Assembly (NCBI RefSeq): GCF_014489615.1
Contig: NZ_CP060825.1
Span: 3,077,501 to 3,141,500 of the forward strand
DNA length: 64,000 nt
From: Streptomyces genisteinicus
Lineage (GTDB): Bacteria > Actinomycetota > Actinomycetes > Streptomycetales > Streptomycetaceae
Direction of reading: 5' to 3'
The notes beneath the pieces are model-generated. The model was not told the DNA's origin, made no database searches, and saw nothing but the letters and a program-made list of their open reading frames with translations. The translations under genes and the position numbers were made by a program. Of this stretch, positions 17,680 to 26,665 are shown piece after piece (the stretch's first letter is position 1; each line of letters opens with the position of its first letter).

Positions 17680-18722
17680 GCCCCGCGCACCACGAGGTCC
17701 GCGTGGTGGCGCGCGGCCGCCTGCGGGTGTGCGCGCAGCTTGCCCTTGAGCTCGTTGCGGCCGTACTCGGCGAACAGCGGGTTCGCCGGGTCGGCCGTGG
17801 CTCCCGGGGCGATCCGGGCGTACGGGAAGTCCAGCGGGGCGATCCGGGCGTCGAGCCGCGGATTGTGGAAGTAGGGCACGGAGAAGCGCTCACGGGCACC
17901 GGGCGGGCTGACCACCCGGTGCCGGGTGGCCTTGAGGTACCCGTCGGTGGCGACCTCCAGCAGTTCGCCGAGGTTGACGACGAAGGCCCCCGGCATCGGC
18001 GGGACGTCGTGGAAGCGGCCGTCCTCGCGCTCGACCTGCAGGCCGCCCACGGCGTCCTGGAGCAGCAGCGTGAGGAAGCCGTAGTCCTTGTGGGCGCCGA
18101 CGCCCTGGGCGCTGCCGTCGCCGGCGCTGCCGGGGTAGCGGACGAGCTTGAGGTGCGGGTGGGCGCCACCGCGGAAGGCGTCGTCGTAGAAGGCCGGATC
18201 GGCGCCGATGGCGGCGAGCAGCTCGTGGAGCAGCCGGTCGGCGACGGCGGAGAGCCGGTCGATCCAGCCCAGGGCGGCGGTGCGCAGCTCCGGGAGGGCG
18301 GCGGGCCACTGGTTGGGGCCCTGGAGCCACCAGTAGGGCGGCTCACCGGGGCCGGGGACACGGGCCGGGCGCTCGGCGCCGATGTCGAGCTGGTCGCGCC
18401 AGTCGCGGCTGCCGCCGGTGCGTTCGTCGCCGGTGCGGGTGTAGCCGCGGAAGTGGGGCGAGCGCACGTTGTCGAGGGCGAGGCGGTCGGCCTCGGGCAG
18501 GGCGAAGAAGGCCCGCATGGCGCGGTCGAGGGCGGCGGTCTCGGCGCCGGTGACGCCGTGGCCGGTGAGCTGGAAGAAGCCGACGTCGTGGGCGGCGGCG
18601 TGCAGCCGGTCGTGGAGGGCGGCGCGTTCGGCCGGGCCGCGGTCGGCCGCGGAGAGGTCGACGACGGGCAGCCGGCGGTGGCCGGGGCGCGACGCGGGGA
18701 ACGACGAAACGGTGTGCGACAT
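17649..18722 (-). CDS. 2-oxoglutarate/Fe(II) dioxygenase, isopenicillin-N-synthase family
   Basis: The 357-residue protein has an N-terminal DIOX_N domain (LPVVDLSAADRG, VGFFQLTGHGV) and a jelly roll. Iron ligands are His/Asp in VGAHKDYGFLTLL and His in KATRHRVVSPP; RFSVPYFHNP gives the R-x-S 2-oxoglutarate clamp. All cofactor residues are present, so it should be active. Family membership does not imply penicillin synthesis: no ACV synthetase is nearby. ATG 18722 is chosen because upstream codons are poor. A leader peptide ORF lies 130 bp upstream, suggesting attenuation control. Confidence 0.85.
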   Translation of the reverse strand: MSHTVSSFPASRPGHRRLPVVDLSAADRGPAERAALHDRLHAAAHDVGFFQLTGHGVTGAETAALDRAMRAFFALPEADRLALDNVRSPHFRGYTRTGDERTGGSRDWRDQLDIGAERPARVPGPGEPPYWWLQGPNQWPAALPELRTAALGWIDRLSAVADRLLHELLAAIGADPAFYDDAFRGGAHPHLKLVRYPGSAGDGSAQGVGAHKDYGFLTLLLQDAVGGLQVEREDGRFHDVPPMPGAFVVNLGELLEVATDGYLKATRHRVVSPPGARERFSVPYFHNPRLDARIAPLDFPYARIAPGATADPANPLFAEYGRNELKGKLRAHPQAAARHHADLVVRGAQAPAEAMSA

Positions 18723-18827
18723 GGTGGTGTCCGCTGGGTGAGCAGGGGCCCGGGGCCGCCGGTGGGTGGGGCGGGGCCGGGTGTCGCCGGGACGGCGGTG
18801 GTGGAACGCGGCGCGGCCTGCGGTGGG

Positions 18828-18840
18828 GCGGCACAGCCGC
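18828..18840 (-). promoter_or_regulatory. Small hairpin between leader peptide and dioxygenase
   Basis: gcggc and gccgc flank aca, forming a stem in the transcript between the leader peptide stop and the dioxygenase start. It is a possible part of an attenuator. Confidence 0.3.
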
Positions 18841-18852
18841 ACGGATCACCGG

Positions 18853-18927
18853 TCAGGCGGAGCGGCGACAGCCCGTGCTCGTGACGCGGACATAGTCCAC
18901 GTGGCGGCGGCGAACGAGCGGAATCAT
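18853..18927 (-). CDS. 24-residue Cys-containing leader peptide
   Basis: ATG 18927 to TGA 18853 encodes a peptide beginning MIPLVRRRHVDYVRV and ending GCRRSA. The RRHVD-x-VRV core with a Cys near the end is the pattern of the putative leader peptides that Streptomyces places upstream of sulfur and cysteine genes. It lies on the same strand as the dioxygenase. No good Shine-Dalgarno is seen. TATCAT just upstream (within 18940-18930) could be a -10 for a nearly leaderless transcript. Confidence 0.55.
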   Translation of the reverse strand: MIPLVRRRHVDYVRVTSTGCRRSA

Positions 18928-19001
18928 GTGTCCATGATACCGGGGATCCCCCCTTTACCAGGTGACGTGGCTCACACGCACCCGAATCGCAGGGGGCGGC
19001 G

Positions 19002-19598
19002 TCAGCCCAGGCCGTGCTCCGCCAGGGCGGCCCACTGGGCGACGACCCGGCGGCGGCGGGCGGCGTCGTCGGTGAGGACGTTGGCGAGGCCCAGGCCACG
19101 TGCCGTGTCCAGCAGGCCCTGGACGGTCTCGCGGACGCCGGGGACGGACTCGTCCGCCTCCAGCAGCCGCACCGCGATGCGGTGGGTCTCGCGGCCGACG
19201 CGGGCCTCGAGCTCGGTGACCCGGGGCCGCAACTGCTCCTCGTTGGAGGCCGCCACCCACAGCTGGAGCGCCGCGCGGAACAGCGGCCCGGTGTAGAGGT
19301 CGACGAGGGCGGCGACGACCTCCGGGCGGCTCTGCGGGGGCAGCTCCCGCAGCGCCTGGGAGCGTTCCTCGGCGACGTACTCGACGGCCGCGGTGAACAG
19401 GTCCTCGCGGGTCGGGAAGTGGTGCTGCGCGGCCCCGCGCGAGACGCCGGCCCGCTCGGCGACCACCGAGACGGTCGAGCCTGCCCAGCCGACCTCGGCC
19501 AGGCAGGCCACCGCCGCCTCCAGGAGACGCTGCCGGGTGGCCCGGCTGCGGTCCTGCTTCGGGCCGTGCGCCGCGCCGGGCGGAGTCAGAACACCCAT
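19002..19598 (-). CDS. TetR-family repressor of the catabolic operon
   Basis: The 198-residue protein has a TetR N-terminal HTH (TRQRLLEAAVACLAEVGWAG; recognition helix VSRGAAQHHFPTREDLF) and a helical ligand domain. It is the last gene of the leftward operon; its start overlaps the enoyl-CoA hydratase stop by 13 bases. It is expected to bind the 18-bp palindrome at 29251-29268 and respond to an acyl-CoA intermediate. That is inference from position. Confidence 0.85.
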   Translation of the reverse strand: MGVLTPPGAAHGPKQDRSRATRQRLLEAAVACLAEVGWAGSTVSVVAERAGVSRGAAQHHFPTREDLFTAAVEYVAEERSQALRELPPQSRPEVVAALVDLYTGPLFRAALQLWVAASNEEQLRPRVTELEARVGRETHRIAVRLLEADESVPGVRETVQGLLDTARGLGLANVLTDDAARRRRVVAQWAALAEHGLG

Positions 19599-20317
19599 GC
19601 GGGATCCCGTCGTTCGAGGAAGGCCGTCATCCCTTCGCGCGCCTCGGCCGAGGCGAACAGCGTCGCCGAACGCTGCACCAGGTCCTCGGCGTCCCGGTCG
19701 AAGGTCTCCAGCACCCTAGCCGTGACCAGCTGCTTCGACGCCGCCAGGCCCTGCGGGGAGCCCTTGCGCAGGGCGTCCAGCAGGGGTGCGAGCGCCGCGT
19801 CCACGTCGTCGGCGGTGAGCGTGAGCAGCCCGCAGCGGGCCGCCTCGGCGGCGTCGAAGCGCTCCCCGGTGAGGTAGAGGCGCTCGGCGGCGCGGGGCTC
19901 CATCCGGGGCAGCAGCGGCAGGGAGATCACGGCCGGGGCGACCCCGATGCGGACCTCGGTGAAGGCGAAGTCCGACCCCGTGGTGGCCGCCGCGATGTCG
20001 CACGCCCCGACGAGACCGAGGCCCCCGGCCCGGACGTGGCCCGCGACGCGGGCGACGACCGGTTTGGGCAGGGCCACGATCTGCCGGAGCAGTGCGACGA
20101 ACGCGTAGGGGCTGGGCGGCGCCTTCAGGTCCGCCCCGGCGCTGAACGTCGTCCCGGTGTGGGTGAGGACCACCGCCCGCACGCCGGGGTCGCCGGCGCA
20201 CCCGGCGAGGGCGTCGGAGAGCTCTTTGACGAGCACCGCCGAGAGGGCGTTCCGGTTGGCCGGGCTGTCGAGGGTGAGGGTGGTGACGCCCCGCTCGTGG
20301 GCCGTGACGACGGTCAT
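19586..20317 (-). CDS. Enoyl-CoA hydratase/isomerase family protein
   Basis: The 243-residue crotonase-fold protein has the oxyanion-hole segments FSAGADLKAPPS and AGHVRAGGLGLVGACDIAAA. It should hydrate the unsaturated acyl-CoA made by the dehydrogenase and carboxylase steps of the same operon. It lies 17 bp after the ligase gene, and its end overlaps the TetR gene. Which hydratase subfamily it belongs to (beta-oxidation or glutaconyl/isohexenyl type) is not decidable by eye. Confidence 0.88.
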   Translation of the reverse strand: MTVVTAHERGVTTLTLDSPANRNALSAVLVKELSDALAGCAGDPGVRAVVLTHTGTTFSAGADLKAPPSPYAFVALLRQIVALPKPVVARVAGHVRAGGLGLVGACDIAAATTGSDFAFTEVRIGVAPAVISLPLLPRMEPRAAERLYLTGERFDAAEAARCGLLTLTADDVDAALAPLLDALRKGSPQGLAASKQLVTARVLETFDRDAEDLVQRSATLFASAEAREGMTAFLERRDPAWVF

Positions 20318-20334
20318 GCGCTCCTCCGTGGTGG

Positions 20335-21942
20335 TCAGGGGGCCTTGGGCCCGGTGGCCGCCGGGCCGTCCGCCGGGGTCTGGCGGCCCCGCAGCTCCCG
20401 GCGGAGGATCTTCCCCGAGGCGGCGCGGGGAATGCCCCCGGTGAACTCGATCCGGCGGACCTTCTTGTACGGCGACACCCGCTCGGCGACGAAGGCCATC
20501 ACGTCGTCCGCGGTCAGCGCGTCGTGGCCGGGCTGCCGGACGACGTAGGCCTTGGGGATCTCGTTGCCCTCGTCGTCCACCACCCCGATGACAGCGGCGT
20601 CGGCGACGGACTCGTGGGTGAGCAGCAGGGCCTCCAGTTCGGCGGGTGCAACCTGGAACCCCTTGTACTTGATGAGCTCCTTCACCCGGTCGACGACGAA
20701 GAGCCAGCCGTCCTCGTCGACCCGGCCGACGTCGCCGGTGTGCACCCAGCCGTCCTCGTCGATCATGGCCGCGGTGGCGTCGGGCCGGCCGAGGTAGCCC
20801 TTCATGACCTGCGGCCCGCGGATGGCGATCTCGCCCTCCTCCCCCGGCCCGAGGTCGCCGGAGCCGTCGAGGGCGAGGATGCGCATCTCGGTGCCCGGCA
20901 GCAGCAGGCCGACCGCGCCGGGCGGCGGGTTCTCCGCCGTCAGCGGCACCACATGGGTGCCGGGCGACAGTTCGGTCATGCCGTAGGCCTGGCGGACCGG
21001 CGGCAGGCCGAGGCGCCGGGAGCAGGCCTCGCCCAGTTTCGCGTCCAGCGGCGCGGCGGCGGAGACGATGTACTCCAGCGAGGACAGGTCGTAGCCGTCG
21101 ACGGCGGGGTGCTTGGCGAGCGCGAGGACGATCGGCGGGGCCACGTACAGGGCGTTGATCCGGTGCTCCTGGATGGCGCCGAGGAACGTGTCCAGCTCGA
21201 AGCGGGGCAGGACGACGACGGTGGCGCCGTTGCGCAGCGGGGCGTTCATCAGGGCGGTCAGCCCGTAGATGTGGAAGAACGGCAGGACGGCGAGGACCCG
21301 GTCGCCGCCGCCGTGGGGCACGAACGGTTCGAGCTGGGCGAGGTTGGAGGCGATGGAGCGGTGGGTGAGCATCACGCCCTTGGGCACGCCCGTGGTCCCG
21401 GAGGAGTACGGGAGGGCGGCGACGTCCTCGGACGGGTCGATGGCGACGTCCGGTTCGGGTGCCGTCGAGGTGAACATGTCGGTGATGCTGACGTGGCCCT
21501 CGGCCCGGTCGCAGACGAAGATCTCCTCGATGCCGGCGGCGAGTTCGGCGGCCCGGCGGGCGACCTCCAGCAGCGGGGAGACGGTGACGATCCAGCGGGC
21601 GGAGGAGTCGCGGAGCTGTTTGGCGAACTCCTCCGCCGTGGCCAGCGGATGGACGGTCGTGACGGACGCCCCGGCCCGGGTCGCCCCGTAGAACACGACC
21701 GGGTAGGCGACCGTGTTGGGGCTGTGCAGGGCGAGCACGTCCCCCTTGCGCAGACCGGCCTCGGCGAGCGCGGCGGCGATCCGGCGGTGGAAGAGGTCGA
21801 GCTGCCGGTAGGTGACGGTGGTGCCGTTCACGCCGTCGACCAGGGCCACGGTGTCGCCGTACTCGGCGGCGCGGCCCAGGACGGCCTCGTGGATGGGTTC
21901 GACGACGGCCGGGACGTCGGCGTAGCTGCTGCGGAACACCAT
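20335..21942 (-). CDS. 4-coumarate/cinnamate-CoA ligase family acyl-CoA synthetase
   Basis: The 535-residue ANL enzyme has AMP-binding box PYSSGTTGVPKGVM, GEIAIRGPQVMKGYL, the YKGFQVAPAELE hinge, and catalytic Lys in SGKILRREL. It forms an acyl-adenylate and then the CoA thioester. From memory this resembles the characterised S. coelicolor cinnamate:CoA ligase (SCO4383), but the operon context (carboxylase, AtuA) suggests an aliphatic or terpenoid acid may be the natural substrate. It is in the middle of the leftward operon. Confidence 0.88.
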   Translation of the reverse strand: MVFRSSYADVPAVVEPIHEAVLGRAAEYGDTVALVDGVNGTTVTYRQLDLFHRRIAAALAEAGLRKGDVLALHSPNTVAYPVVFYGATRAGASVTTVHPLATAEEFAKQLRDSSARWIVTVSPLLEVARRAAELAAGIEEIFVCDRAEGHVSITDMFTSTAPEPDVAIDPSEDVAALPYSSGTTGVPKGVMLTHRSIASNLAQLEPFVPHGGGDRVLAVLPFFHIYGLTALMNAPLRNGATVVVLPRFELDTFLGAIQEHRINALYVAPPIVLALAKHPAVDGYDLSSLEYIVSAAAPLDAKLGEACSRRLGLPPVRQAYGMTELSPGTHVVPLTAENPPPGAVGLLLPGTEMRILALDGSGDLGPGEEGEIAIRGPQVMKGYLGRPDATAAMIDEDGWVHTGDVGRVDEDGWLFVVDRVKELIKYKGFQVAPAELEALLLTHESVADAAVIGVVDDEGNEIPKAYVVRQPGHDALTADDVMAFVAERVSPYKKVRRIEFTGGIPRAASGKILRRELRGRQTPADGPAATGPKAP

Positions 21943-21984
21943 GACTGCCCTCCCTGCTGTTGTGGACGGCCAGAATGACGCCTG

Positions 21985-23115
21985 TCAGTAGGACTTGGGG
22001 AGACCCAGGGACTGGTGGGACACGTAGTTCAGGATCATCTCCCTGCTGACCGGCGCGATCCGGGCGACCCGCGAGGCGGCGATCAGCTTCCCGAGGCCGT
22101 ACTCGCGGGTGAGGCCGTTGCCGCCGAGGGTGTGCACGGCCTGGTCGACGGCCCGGACGCAGGCCTCGCCGGCCGCGTACTTGGCCATGTTGGCGGCCTC
22201 TCCGGCGCCCGCGTCGTCGCCCGCGTCGTACAGGGCGGCCGCCTTCTGCATCATCAGCCGGGCCAGTTCCAGTTCTATGTGGGCCTGGGCCAGCGGGTGG
22301 GCGATGGCCTGGTGGGCGCCGATGGGCGTCTTCCAGACCTGGCGGGTCTTCGCGTAGTCGACGGCCCTGGCGAGGGCGTGGCGGCCCATGCCGATGGCGA
22401 AGGCGGCGGTCATGATGCGTTCCGGGTTGAGTCCGGCGAAGAGCTGGAGGAGACCGGCGTCCTCGGAGCCGACCAGCGCGTCGGCGGGGAGCCGGACGTC
22501 GTCGAGGGTGAGCTCGAACTGCCGCTCCTCCGCCTGGAGTTCCATGTCGATGGCGCGGCGGCCGAAGCCGGGGGCGTCCCGGGGGACGATGAACAGGCAG
22601 GGCTTCAGGCTGCCGGTCCTGGCGTCCTCGGTGCGGGCGACGATCAGGGTGGCGTCGGCGATGTCGACGCCGGAGACGAAGACCTTGCGGCCGGTGAGCA
22701 GCCAGTCGTCGCCGTCCCGGCGGGCGGTGGTGGTGATCCGGTGGGAGTTGGAGCCGGCGTCGGGCTCGGTGATGCCGAAGGCCATGGTCAGGCTGCCGTC
22801 GGCGAGGCCGGGCAGCCAGCCGCGGCGCTGCTCGGCGGTGCCGAAGCGGGCGATGACGGTGGCGCAGATGGCCGGGGAGACGATCATCATCAGCAGGGGG
22901 CAGCCCTCGGCGCCGGACTCCTCCAGGACGATGGAGAGTTCGGCGATGCCGCCGCCTCCTCCTCCGTACTCCTCGGGGAGGTTGACGCCGAGGTAGCCGA
23001 GCTTTCCGGCCTCGGCCCAGAGGGTGGCGCGGTCGTAGCCGGGGCCGTGTCGCCGGGCGAGGGCGGCGACGGCGGTGCGCAGGTCCTTGTGGTCCTGGCT
23101 CTCCAGGGTGCTCAT
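21985..23115 (-). CDS. Acyl-CoA dehydrogenase
   Basis: The 376-residue flavoprotein has ACAD signatures: LGYLGVNLPEEYGGGGGG, AFGITEPDAGSNSHRI, and the C-terminal HTLGGNGLTREYGLGKL. It introduces an alpha,beta double bond into the acyl-CoA and passes electrons to ETF. ATG 23115 overlaps the carboxylase alpha stop (ATGA), so translation is coupled. The chain specificity is unknown; the operon suggests a branched substrate comparable to isovaleryl- or citronellyl-CoA. Confidence 0.9.
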   Translation of the reverse strand: MSTLESQDHKDLRTAVAALARRHGPGYDRATLWAEAGKLGYLGVNLPEEYGGGGGGIAELSIVLEESGAEGCPLLMMIVSPAICATVIARFGTAEQRRGWLPGLADGSLTMAFGITEPDAGSNSHRITTTARRDGDDWLLTGRKVFVSGVDIADATLIVARTEDARTGSLKPCLFIVPRDAPGFGRRAIDMELQAEERQFELTLDDVRLPADALVGSEDAGLLQLFAGLNPERIMTAAFAIGMGRHALARAVDYAKTRQVWKTPIGAHQAIAHPLAQAHIELELARLMMQKAAALYDAGDDAGAGEAANMAKYAAGEACVRAVDQAVHTLGGNGLTREYGLGKLIAASRVARIAPVSREMILNYVSHQSLGLPKSY

Positions 23116-25058
23116 GATGCGGTGGCCTCCTGTGCTTCGGTGACGCCCGGTGTCTCCGTGACGTCCTGGACGACGGCGAGCAGGGTGCCGACCTCGACCT
23201 GGCGGCCGGGGACGGCGTGCAGGGCGGTGAGCGTGCCGGAGGCGGGAGCGTCGATCCGGTGCTCCATCTTCATGGCCTCCAGCCAGACGAGGGGCTGGCC
23301 CTCGGTGACGGCGGCGCCCTCGGCGACCCCGTCGCCGATGCGGACGACGGTCCCGGGCATCGGCGCGAGCAGTGAGCCGGGCACGGCCCGCTCGGCGGGG
23401 TCGGTGAAGCGGGGCCGCTCGGCGAGGGCGTGGGCGCCGAGCGGGCCGTCGACGTGGACCCGGCCGTCGCCGTGGGCGCGGACCGCGTAGGCGCGCGCCA
23501 CGCCGTCGGTCTCCAGCACGACCCGGTGCGGTTCGGCCCGGACGACCCGGGTGCCGGGCTCGCCTTCGAGGTCGTACCCGCCGCCGCGGGCGGGCCGGTA
23601 GCGGATCTCGTGCTCCCCGTACACCGCGGTCTGCGCCTGGGACGGCAGGTTGCGCCAGGCGCCGCCGAACCGTCCCGCGCGGGCCGCGGCCGCGGCGAGG
23701 GCGGCGGCCACGGCCGCATGGCGCTCGCCGGGGGCGGGGGCGGTGAGCTCCGCCAGGTGGCGGTCGTAGAAGCCGGTGTCGAGGCGGCCGGCGGCGAAAC
23801 CGGGGTGTTCCAGCGAGGCGGCGAGCAGCGCCCGGTTGGTGACCGGGCCGTGGATCCGTGCCCGCCGCAGGGCGTGCGCGAGCCGACGTACGGCCTGCTC
23901 GCGGGTGGGCGCCCAGGCGACGACCTTGGCGATCATGGGGTCGTAGTGGACGCCGACGGCGTCCCCGGCGGCGTAGCCGGCGTCCACCCGGGTGCCGGTG
24001 CCGCTCCCGGGGTCCGCGCCGGTCCCCGGGACGTCGAGGGCGTGCAGGGTGCCGGTCTGCGGGGCCCAGCCCGCGGCCGGGTCCTCCGCGTACAGGCGGG
24101 CCTCCACGGCGTGGCCCCGGGGCCGGGGCACCTCGGCGGGCAGCGGGCGGCCCTCCGCGACGGCGAGCTGGAGGGCGACCAGGTCCACGCCGAACACGGC
24201 CTCCGTGACGGGGTGTTCGACCTGGAGGCGGGTGTTCATCTCCAGGAAGTGGGCCCGTCCGTCGGCACCGACGAGGAACTCGACGGTGCCCGCTCCCCGG
24301 TAGTCCACGGCCGCGGCGGCGGTGCGCGCCGACTCCTGGAGCAGGGCGGTCGTCTCCGGCGGCAGACCGGGCGCGGGGCACTCCTCGATCACCTTCTGGT
24401 GGCGGCGCTGGAGCGAGCAGTCCCGGGTGCCGAGCGTCCACACGGTGCCGTGGGCGTCGGCCATGATCTGCACCTCGACGTGGCGGCCGCGTTCGATGTA
24501 CGGCTCGGTGAACACCTCGCCGTCGCCGAAGGCGGACGCCGCCTCGGCCGACGCGGCCCGAAGCGCGCCGGGCAGGTCGGCGAGGGTGCGGACCACCCGC
24601 ATGCCGCGGCCGCCGCCGCCCGCCGCCGCCTTCACCAGGACCGGCAGGTCCCCTTCGGTGACCGCGTCCGCCGCGAGCGGCGCGAGGCCCATGAGCTCCT
24701 TGGCGCGCGTCTTGGACGCCATGGCCTCGATGGCCGCGGGGGGCGGGCCGATCCAGACCAGCCCGGCGTCGGTGACGGCCCGCGCGAAGGCGGCGTTCTC
24801 GGACAGGAAGCCGTAGCCCGGGTGCACGGCGTCGGCGCCCGCCGCGAGGGCGGCCTTCACCACGAGGTCGCCCCGCAGATACGTCTCGGCCGGGGTGGCG
24901 CCCGGGAGCCGGACGGCCGCGTCCGCCTCCCGTACGTGCAGGGCGTCCGCGTCCGGGTCGGAGTGGACGGCGACGGTGGCGATGCCGAGGTCGCGGCAGG
25001 TGCGGAAGACCCGGCAGGCGATCTCGCCGCGGTTGGCTACAAGGACGGTGGAGATCAC
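23112..25058 (-). CDS. Acyl-CoA carboxylase alpha subunit (biotin carboxylase + BCCP)
   Basis: The 648-residue protein starts VISTVLVANRGEIACRVFRT. The ATP-grasp biotin carboxylase domain covers about 1-450 (KAAAGGGGRGMRVV glycine loop, EMNTRLQVEHPVTE). A linker follows, then a C-terminal biotinyl domain with EAMKMEH and biotinylated Lys597. It carboxylates biotin for the beta subunit encoded immediately upstream. GTG 25058 lies eight bases after the beta-subunit stop. The full BC-BCCP fusion matches methylcrotonyl/geranyl-type carboxylases. Confidence 0.95.
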   Translation of the reverse strand: MISTVLVANRGEIACRVFRTCRDLGIATVAVHSDPDADALHVREADAAVRLPGATPAETYLRGDLVVKAALAAGADAVHPGYGFLSENAAFARAVTDAGLVWIGPPPAAIEAMASKTRAKELMGLAPLAADAVTEGDLPVLVKAAAGGGGRGMRVVRTLADLPGALRAASAEAASAFGDGEVFTEPYIERGRHVEVQIMADAHGTVWTLGTRDCSLQRRHQKVIEECPAPGLPPETTALLQESARTAAAAVDYRGAGTVEFLVGADGRAHFLEMNTRLQVEHPVTEAVFGVDLVALQLAVAEGRPLPAEVPRPRGHAVEARLYAEDPAAGWAPQTGTLHALDVPGTGADPGSGTGTRVDAGYAAGDAVGVHYDPMIAKVVAWAPTREQAVRRLAHALRRARIHGPVTNRALLAASLEHPGFAAGRLDTGFYDRHLAELTAPAPGERHAAVAAALAAAAARAGRFGGAWRNLPSQAQTAVYGEHEIRYRPARGGGYDLEGEPGTRVVRAEPHRVVLETDGVARAYAVRAHGDGRVHVDGPLGAHALAERPRFTDPAERAVPGSLLAPMPGTVVRIGDGVAEGAAVTEGQPLVWLEAMKMEHRIDAPASGTLTALHAVPGRQVEVGTLLAVVQDVTETPGVTEAQEATAS

Positions 25059-25066
25059 GCCGGGCC

Positions 25067-26665
25067 TCACATTCGGAAGACGCCGAAGCCGCCGCGCGCG
25101 CCCTCGACCGGTGCCGTGTGGATGGCGGACAGACACATCCCGAGGACTGTCCGGGTGTCGCGGGGGTCGATGACCCCGTCGTCGTAGAGGCGGCCGGACA
25201 GGAACGCCGGCAGCGACTCGGCCTCGATCTGCGCCTCGACCATCGCGCGCAGCCCGGCGTCCGCCTCGTCGTCGTACGGCGCCCCCTTGGCGGCGGCCGA
25301 GGCGCGCGCCACGATCGACAGCACCCCGGCCAGTTGCTGGGGTCCCATCACGGCCGACTTGGCGCTCGGCCACGCGAAGAGGAACCGCGGGTCGTAGGCC
25401 CGGCCGCACATGCCGTAGTGGCCGGCGCCGTAGGACGCGCCCATCAGCACCGACAGGTGCGGGACACGGGAGTTGGACACCGCGTTGATCATCATCGCGC
25501 CGTGTTTGACGATGCCGCCCTGCTCGTACCGGCTGCCCACCATGTAGCCGGTGGTGTTGTGCAGGAACAGCAGCGGGATGTCGCGCTGGTTCGCCAGCTG
25601 GATGAACTGGGCCGCCTTCTGGGACTCGGCGGAGAACAGGACGCCCTGCGCGTTGGCGAGGACGCCCACCGGGTAGCCGTGCAGCCGTGCCCAGCCGGTG
25701 ACCAGGCTCGGTCCGTACAGCGGTTTGAACTCGTCGAAGTCGGAGCCGTCGACGAGCCGGGCGATCACCTCGCGCGGGTCGAACGGCGTCTTCAGGTCCT
25801 CCGGCACGATGCCGAGCAGTTCCTCGGCCGCGTACTCCGGCGGCTCGGCGGGGGCCGGATCGGGGTGCGCCTTGCGGTGGTTGAGCCGGGCGACGATCCG
25901 CCGCGCCTGGCGCAGGGCGTCCTGCTCGTCGACGGCGAAGTGGTCGGCGAGGCCCGAGACGCGGGCGTGCATCGCCGCGCCGCCGAGGGACTCGTCGTCG
26001 CTCTCCTCGCCGGTCGCCATCTTCACCAGCGGCGGTCCGCCGAGGAACACCTTGGAGCGCTCCTCGATCATCACCGTGTGGTCCGACATGCCGGGCACGT
26101 AGGCGCCGCCCGCCGTCGAGTTGCCGAAGACCACGGCGACGGTGGGGATGCCGGCGGCCGAGAGCCGGGTGAGGTCCCGGAAGAGCGCGCCGCCGGGGAT
26201 GAAGATCTCCTTCTGCGACGGCAGGTCGGCCCCGCCGGACTCCACGAGGGAGATCACCGGGAGCCGGTTGGCGAACGCGATCTCGTTGGCCCGCAGCGCC
26301 TTCTTCAGCGTCCACGGGTTGGAGGCTCCGCCGCGCACGGTGGGGTCGTTGGCCGTGATCAGGCACTCGACGCCCTCGACGGTGCCGATGCCGGTGACGA
26401 GCGAGGCGCCGACCGGGTAGTCGCTGCCCCAGCCGGCGAGCGGCGACAGCTCCAGGAACGGGGTGTCCGGGTCCACCAGCAGTTCGATGCGCTCGCGGGC
26501 GAGCAGCTTGCCGCGCCCCCGGTGCCGGGCGACGTACTTCTCGCCGCCGCCGGCCAGCGCCTTGGCGTGCTCGCCCTCCAGCGCGGCGAGGCGGTCCAGC
26601 ATGGCGGCGCGGTGGGCGGCGTGTTCGGGGCTCGTCGGGTCGACGGCCGAGCCGAGGACGGTCAC
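25067..26665 (-). CDS. Acyl-CoA carboxylase beta subunit (carboxyltransferase)
   Basis: The 532-residue carboxyltransferase has the N- and C-crotonase halves. Landmarks are RGRGKLLARERIELLVDPDTP, GNSTAGGAYVPGMSDH, NTTGYMVGSRYEQGG and ASYGAGHYGMCGRAYDPRF. It transfers carboxyl from biotin to an acyl-CoA. The sequence is closer in layout to methylcrotonyl- or geranyl-CoA carboxylase than to propionyl-CoA carboxylase. The adjacent AtuA favours a geranyl/methylcrotonyl-like role. GTG 26665 overlaps the AtuA stop (GTGA). Confidence 0.92.
   Translation of the reverse strand: MTVLGSAVDPTSPEHAAHRAAMLDRLAALEGEHAKALAGGGEKYVARHRGRGKLLARERIELLVDPDTPFLELSPLAGWGSDYPVGASLVTGIGTVEGVECLITANDPTVRGGASNPWTLKKALRANEIAFANRLPVISLVESGGADLPSQKEIFIPGGALFRDLTRLSAAGIPTVAVVFGNSTAGGAYVPGMSDHTVMIEERSKVFLGGPPLVKMATGEESDDESLGGAAMHARVSGLADHFAVDEQDALRQARRIVARLNHRKAHPDPAPAEPPEYAAEELLGIVPEDLKTPFDPREVIARLVDGSDFDEFKPLYGPSLVTGWARLHGYPVGVLANAQGVLFSAESQKAAQFIQLANQRDIPLLFLHNTTGYMVGSRYEQGGIVKHGAMMINAVSNSRVPHLSVLMGASYGAGHYGMCGRAYDPRFLFAWPSAKSAVMGPQQLAGVLSIVARASAAAKGAPYDDEADAGLRAMVEAQIEAESLPAFLSGRLYDDGVIDPRDTRTVLGMCLSAIHTAPVEGARGGFGVFRM

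Noticed and set aside
16570-18927. Beta-lactam biosynthetic cluster because of the isopenicillin-N-synthase family gene
   Set aside because: No ACV synthetase, acyltransferase or other pathway gene is nearby, and the 2-oxoglutarate R-x-S motif is generic for the family.
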